Below are positions 5,408 through 8,521 of a stretch of DNA of 8,521 nt, piece after piece (positions within the stretch are counted from its first letter, which is position 1; every line of letters starts with the position of its first letter). A program made the position numbers and the translations under genes. The notes under the pieces were generated by a model. It saw only the letters and a program-made list of their open reading frames with translations, made no database searches and was not told the DNA's origin. This stretch comes from Candidatus Bipolaricaulota bacterium (GTDB taxonomy: Bacteria > Bipolaricaulota > Bipolaricaulia > UBA7950 > UBA9294), in NCBI GenBank assembly GCA_030612565.1, contig JAUWNQ010000014.1:1-8521 (forward strand), given 5' to 3'.

Positions 5408-6349
5408 ATGAAAGAACCGATAGAATACGATATTGTGATCATCGGGGCTGGCCCTGCAGGGCTGACCGCCGCAATCTACGCCGGTCGCGCCCTCCTCAAA
5501 ACACTCGTTATCGAGAAAGGTCTTCCCGGTGGCCAATTGCACGAGACCGACTCCATCGAGAACTTCCCCGGCTTCGAGGAGAAGATCGCCGGACAGGAAC
5601 TGATGAGCCGGATGCGCGGTCAAGCCGAACGGTTCGGCGCTGAGATCGACCTCGATGAGGTAAGTAGGATCGAGTCCGTGGATGGCTGGTACCGGATCAA
5701 GGGGATGGAAAAGGAGTACGCGGCACGCGCGGTGATCATAGCGAGCGGCTCACACCCGCGCGAGCTCCCAATCGACGGGGCGAAGCGCCTCAAGGGAAAG
5801 GGTGTCTCCTACTGCGCCACGTGCGACGGTTACTTCTTTCAAGGGAAGAAGATCCTCGAGATCGGAGCGGGCGACTCCGGCCTGACCGAGGCGATCTTCC
5901 TCACCAAGTTTGCAGAGTCGGTGGGGATCGTGATCCGCCATCCTCAGGATGATCCGCACGCCCTGCGCGCCTCGCCGATCATGCGCAAAGAGGCGCAGGA
6001 GAACCCGAAGATCCATTTCCTGTGGAACAAGGTGGTAAAGAAGATCGTGGGTGAGGATCGTATCACCGGCGTCATCCTGAAGGACCTCGGAACCGGGGAG
6101 CTTGAAGAGGTCAAAACCGAGGGGCTGTTCGTCAACATCGGGCACATCCCCGACACCGGTTTCCTACGTGAAACGGTGGCGCTCGACGAACAAGGGTATG
6201 TCATCACCGACGATCATCTGCAGACCAATCTATCTGGCGTCTTCGCCGCGGGAGACGTCCGCATCGGAACGAGCCGTTACGCCCAGGCTGTCATCGCTGC
6301 TGGTGACGGGGCGATCGCTGCCATCGAAGCCGAAAAATACCTGTCTTAG
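5408..6349 (+). CDS. trxB: Thioredoxin reductase family flavoprotein
   Basis: FAD-dependent disulfide reductase of the low-molecular-weight thioredoxin reductase type, 313 aa from ATG 5408. It should pass electrons from a pyridine nucleotide through FAD to a redox-active cysteine pair and on to thioredoxin or a similar protein. Motifs: FAD-binding GAGPAG (residues 13-18), GGQL (41-44), active-site C-A-T-C-D-G (136-141), second nucleotide-binding GAGDSG (153-158) and C-terminal GVFAAGD (277-283). The segment that normally reads H-R-R-x-x-x-R and binds the NADPH 2'-phosphate is replaced by a longer IRHPQDDPHALRA (176-188), so cofactor preference is uncertain; NADH or another donor is possible. 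No ribosome binding site precedes either ATG 5396 or ATG 5408; 5408 is preferred because a promoter -10 box covers 5396. The CoA-ligase gene follows after 12 bp. Confidence 0.9.
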   Translation: MKEPIEYDIVIIGAGPAGLTAAIYAGRALLKTLVIEKGLPGGQLHETDSIENFPGFEEKIAGQELMSRMRGQAERFGAEIDLDEVSRIESVDGWYRIKGMEKEYAARAVIIASGSHPRELPIDGAKRLKGKGVSYCATCDGYFFQGKKILEIGAGDSGLTEAIFLTKFAESVGIVIRHPQDDPHALRASPIMRKEAQENPKIHFLWNKVVKKIVGEDRITGVILKDLGTGELEEVKTEGLFVNIGHIPDTGFLRETVALDEQGYVITDDHLQTNLSGVFAAGDVRIGTSRYAQAVIAAGDGAIAAIEAEKYLS

Positions 6350-6353
6350 GAGG
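6348..6353 (+). promoter_or_regulatory. Ribosome binding site of the CoA-ligase gene
   Basis: A perfect AGGAGG overlaps the TAG stop of trxB and sits eight bases before ATG 6362. It fixes the start and implies reinitiation by ribosomes finishing trxB, in contrast to trxB itself, which has no such site. Confidence 0.8.
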
Positions 6354-6361
6354 AAGAAATT

Positions 6362-7999
6362 ATGTATCCGACGTTAAATGAGATCTTTGATCGCTCCGTT
6401 GCCTCGCACAAGGAAGCGATCGCTCTGCGTATGTTGATCCCGAAAGAACGGAAGAAGGGGCGCGGAATCCAGTTGGTCCTAAACGAGATCTCCTACAACC
6501 GCTTAGGGGAGATGGTCGCCCGCCTTGCCGGCGCCCTCGACGATCTCGGGGTGAAGAAAGGGGACAAGGTTGCGCTTATCTCCAAGCCGCGCGTCGCGTG
6601 GGCAACCGCCTTCTTCGCGATCCTCCGCTGTGGGGCGGCCGTAGTTCCACTCAATCCCGAGCTACAGCAGAAGGAGATCGAACGGATCCTCACCGAGGCC
6701 GAGGTAAAGAGCGTCATCATCTCCGGGCTGAAGATCGAGGACCTCCTGGCGATAAAGGAAGAATCTCTCTCACACCTCACCCTGATCTCGATGGACCGTC
6801 CCGAGGAAGAGGGAGTCCTCTTCCTCGATGCCCTCCTCCTCGGGCGCAAGCCGCTCCCCGCAGTCGAGGTGAGTCCGGATGACCTTGCCATCCTCATGTA
6901 CACCTCGGGGACGACAGGAAACGCCAAAGGGGCGATGCTCCTCCACCGCAACATCAGCTCCAACGCCATTACCGCCGTTAAAACCGTCGATCTAGACCCG
7001 ACCGACACATTCCTCACAATCGTCCCATGGTACCATATCTACGGGCTGACTGTCACCCTCATCACGCCGGTCCTCGCCGGAGCGACAACGTCCTACGCCC
7101 CAGTCGACCGCAATTTGGCTCAGGTGATGTTGAAAGCGCGTCCGACGATCCTCCTCGGAGTGCCTAAGCTGTACAACGTACTGTACGGAAAGGTGATGAC
7201 TTCGATCGAGGGCAGCTTACTGAAGAAGGCGATCTATAAACTCTCTCCTACCCTGATGGGAAAACTAGTCAGGAAAAAGCTATTTGGGAAGGACTTCCGT
7301 TTCTTCACCTCGGGCGGCGCACCACTGAGCCCCGAAATCGCGACCGGTTTCCGGAAGATGGGGATTGGGATCATGGAGGGGTACGGCCTCACCGAGACTT
7401 CTCCGGTCCTCACCATGTGCGAAGCATTCGCCGTGGAACCGGGGATGACCGCCTTCGATGAGGTCAGTATACGCATCGACCACCCAGATGAGAACGGGAT
7501 AGGCGAAGTAGTTGCGCAAGGTCCAAATATCATGGCCGGCTATTACAAGAACCCCGAAGCGACCCGTGAGGTGATCGATGAACAGGGGTGGCTCCACACC
7601 GGTGACCTGGGCTCTCTCACAGGAGGTAGGCTCCTCCTCTCCGGTCGGGCAAAGAACGTGATCGTCCTCGACACGGGGGAGAACGTCTACCCCGAAGAGG
7701 TTGAGTTTGAGCTCGTGCCCATTCCCGCAATCGAGGAGATCATGGTCTACGAAGGGAAGCGTCAGGGGAGCCCGGTTGTATCCGCGATGATCTACCCAAA
7801 TTGGACGACCCTCAAGGAGATGGGGATCACCACCACCGAGGCCGCGATCGATCATATCTGGGAGGAAGTCAAGGAGAAGAACGAAAACCTCGCTATGTTC
7901 AAACGGATCAAGAACAAGGACCTCATCGCCCTCGTCGACGAGCCCTTCGAGAAGAGCGTCAAGCTCGATATCAAGCGGTACAAATACAGCAAGGTATAA
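6362..7999 (+). CDS. AMP-forming acyl-CoA synthetase (fatty acid type)
   Basis: 545-aa member of the adenylate-forming (ANL) superfamily, resembling long-chain fatty acid CoA ligases: carboxylate plus ATP plus CoA to acyl-CoA, AMP and pyrophosphate. Motifs in order: P-loop YTSGTTGNAKG (180-190, with Ala where Pro is usual at 188), PWYHIYGL (222-229), FFTSGGAPL (314-322), YGLTET (341-346), HTGDLG (412-417, with the ribose-binding Asp) and the hinge region GRAKNVIVLDTGENVYPEEVE (428-448). The C-terminal catalytic-lysine region reads SVKLDIKR (532-539) instead of T-x-G-K-I-x-R, placing Asp at the usual Lys position and K534 two residues earlier. Substrate chain length cannot be read from sequence. 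The start is fixed by AGGAGG at 6348-6353. It is probably co-transcribed with trxB and converges on the acylphosphatase gene with only 5 bp between stops. Confidence 0.9.
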   Translation: MYPTLNEIFDRSVASHKEAIALRMLIPKERKKGRGIQLVLNEISYNRLGEMVARLAGALDDLGVKKGDKVALISKPRVAWATAFFAILRCGAAVVPLNPELQQKEIERILTEAEVKSVIISGLKIEDLLAIKEESLSHLTLISMDRPEEEGVLFLDALLLGRKPLPAVEVSPDDLAILMYTSGTTGNAKGAMLLHRNISSNAITAVKTVDLDPTDTFLTIVPWYHIYGLTVTLITPVLAGATTSYAPVDRNLAQVMLKARPTILLGVPKLYNVLYGKVMTSIEGSLLKKAIYKLSPTLMGKLVRKKLFGKDFRFFTSGGAPLSPEIATGFRKMGIGIMEGYGLTETSPVLTMCEAFAVEPGMTAFDEVSIRIDHPDENGIGEVVAQGPNIMAGYYKNPEATREVIDEQGWLHTGDLGSLTGGRLLLSGRAKNVIVLDTGENVYPEEVEFELVPIPAIEEIMVYEGKRQGSPVVSAMIYPNWTTLKEMGITTTEAAIDHIWEEVKEKNENLAMFKRIKNKDLIALVDEPFEKSVKLDIKRYKYSKV

Positions 8000-8004
8000 G
8001 ATAG

Positions 8005-8274
8005 TCAACGGATGGAGAACCCATCTATGGGGTGTGTCTCCTCCCAACTAATATCGACACTCGTCACCTCGGCTCGAACTGGGCCGAGGTGACTCCATTC
8101 AACAAGGGCACGGACCGCTTCTGCATTCCCCTGCGCTACGATCTCCACTCGCCCATCGGGAAGGTTTCTCACCCACCCGACAAGACCCAAGGACCGCGCC
8201 TCCCGTTGCGTATCCACGCGGAAGAAGACCCCCTGGACACGGCCGGAAACGAACAGATGCACTCGCTCAGTCAT
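8005..8274 (-). CDS. acyP: Acylphosphatase
   Basis: 89-residue acylphosphatase, the usual length for this small ferredoxin-like fold. It hydrolyses carboxyl-phosphate bonds such as acetyl phosphate or 1,3-bisphosphoglycerate in the cytoplasm. The signature is complete: VSGRVQGVFFR (9-19) carries the phosphate-binding loop and catalytic R19, and GWVRNLPDGRVEI (33-45) carries catalytic N37. The C-terminal strand SVDISWEE (72-79) completes the fold. ATG 8274 is the natural start; only a weak GGTG lies just upstream, so translation may be modest. It follows rarA on the same strand with 67 bp of repeat-rich spacer and may be transcribed with it. Its reverse strand also contains an 11-bp inverted repeat at 8063-8093. 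Acyl phosphates link loosely to the acetyl/acyl metabolism suggested by the CoA ligase, but that connection is inference. Confidence 0.95.
   Translation of the reverse strand: MTERVHLFVSGRVQGVFFRVDTQREARSLGLVGWVRNLPDGRVEIVAQGNAEAVRALVEWSHLGPVRAEVTSVDISWEETHPIDGFSIR
8063..8093. repeat. Perfect 11-bp inverted repeat inside acyP
   Basis: GTCACCTCGGC (8063-8073) and GCCGAGGTGAC (8083-8093) are exact reverse complements around a 9-nt loop. It lies within acylphosphatase codons, 63 bp beyond the stop of the convergent CoA-ligase gene. A + strand transcript reading past that stop would form a very stable hairpin here, which may define its 3' end, though no T-run follows. Confidence 0.6.
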
Positions 8275-8301
8275 TATTCACCGTGGAGAAGGGAAGCTTA
8301 A

Positions 8302-8365
8302 GATTGAGTGATTTACCGGGTGCGAGATTGAGTGATTTGGCTTACCGATCTTCCGATCTCTCAAT
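8302..8365. repeat. Octamer repeat array overlapping the rarA 3' end
   Basis: Eight units fit one 8-bp phase: GATTGAGT, GATTTACC, GGGTGCGA, GATTGAGT, GATTTGGC, then TTACCGAT, CTTCCGAT, CTCTCAAT. GATTGAGT recurs exactly 24 bp apart, each followed by GATTT. The last three face the other way: on the - strand they read ATTGAGAG, ATCGGAAG, ATCGGTAA, nearly the same series as ATTGAGTG, ATCGGAGG, ATCGGGAG at 144-167. They lie within rarA's final codons. Confidence 0.75.
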
Positions 8366-8521
8366 TTCCTTTGCCTTGTTGATCCTTTCCAGTCTCTCGG
8401 CCAGATCTTTCTCCAGACCACGGTCGGTCGGTCGATAGTAGTGCCGCCCTTTGAGTGAAGGGGGAAGGCACTTCATTGAGGCGACACCCGTCTCGAAGTC
8501 ATGCGCGTATTGGTAGCCCTT
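8342..8521 (-). CDS. rarA: RarA (MgsA) AAA+ ATPase, C-terminal fragment
   Basis: The last 59 codons and TAA stop of a gene that begins beyond the right edge. The visible protein starts KGYQYAHDFETGV and continues through MKCLPPSLKGRHYYRPTDRG to EKDLAERLERINKA. This matches the C-terminal region of replication-associated recombination protein A, whose members carry G-Y-x-Y-A-H-D, L-P-x-x-L-K-G-x-x-Y-Y-x-P-T and G-x-E-x-x-x-x-x-R-L. RarA is a tetrameric clamp-loader-like ATPase acting at stalled replication forks. The ATPase motifs lie outside the window. The final nine residues, KEIERSEDR, are encoded by octamer repeats also found in non-coding DNA at the other end of the window, so they are likely a recent non-functional tail. 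The family call rests on this short but distinctive segment. Confidence 0.85.
   Translation of the reverse strand, partial: KGYQYAHDFETGVASMKCLPPSLKGRHYYRPTDRGLEKDLAERLERINKAKEIERSEDR

Noticed and set aside
7280..8047. 255-codon open frame on the - strand opposite the CoA ligase
   Set aside because: Shadow of the ligase reading frame; it overlaps the end of acyP as well and shows no family motif.

Overview
The window is a moderately GC-rich bacterial chromosome segment. It is densely packed with housekeeping-type genes. Bacterial markers are sigma70-like promoter boxes, Shine-Dalgarno sites, exonuclease VII (xseA/xseB) and RarA. The phylum cannot be fixed from the sequence alone. The ThrRS-like/uridine-kinase fusion and the AcuC-like deacetylase would suit a deep-branching or anaerobic lineage, but that is a weak inference. 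No plasmid, phage, CRISPR, rRNA or tRNA signature was seen.

Layout. Positions 1-434 are non-coding and repeat-rich: three back-to-back palindromes (23-127), an array of degenerate 8-bp units (143-182 and 231-278), and a GC-rich 16-bp inverted repeat (297-342). Then, on the + strand, come an AcuC-like histone-deacetylase-family enzyme (435-1565), a nucleoside kinase with a threonyl-tRNA-synthetase-like N-terminus (1715-3424), and a 56-residue ribbon-helix-helix protein (3546-3716). Next is a non-coding leader with competing hairpins (3732-3781). A compact run follows: xseA (3952-5178), xseB (5168-5383), a thioredoxin-reductase-family flavoprotein (5408-6349) and an AMP-forming acyl-CoA synthetase (6362-7999). 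On the - strand, converging on that run with only 5 bp between stop codons, lie an acylphosphatase (8005-8274) and the last 59 codons of rarA (8342-8521, running off the window).

How the genes relate. XseA and XseB form one enzyme, exonuclease VII, and overlap by 11 bp. The flavoprotein and acyl-CoA synthetase are separated by 12 bp and are probably co-transcribed. A good promoter in front of trxB suggests these two can be expressed apart from xseAB, perhaps as a leaderless message. The AcuC-like enzyme could in principle deacylate a CoA-ligase such as the one encoded downstream, but proximity is the only support here.

No wholly new gene system is evident. The strongest unexplained signals are non-coding: 8-bp-phased degenerate repeats at both ends of the window, with the same three units in the same order; at the right end they supply the last codons and stop of rarA. 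Others are the probable leaderless trxB, a palindrome filling the kinase promoter, and unusual cofactor or catalytic motifs in the flavoprotein and the CoA ligase.
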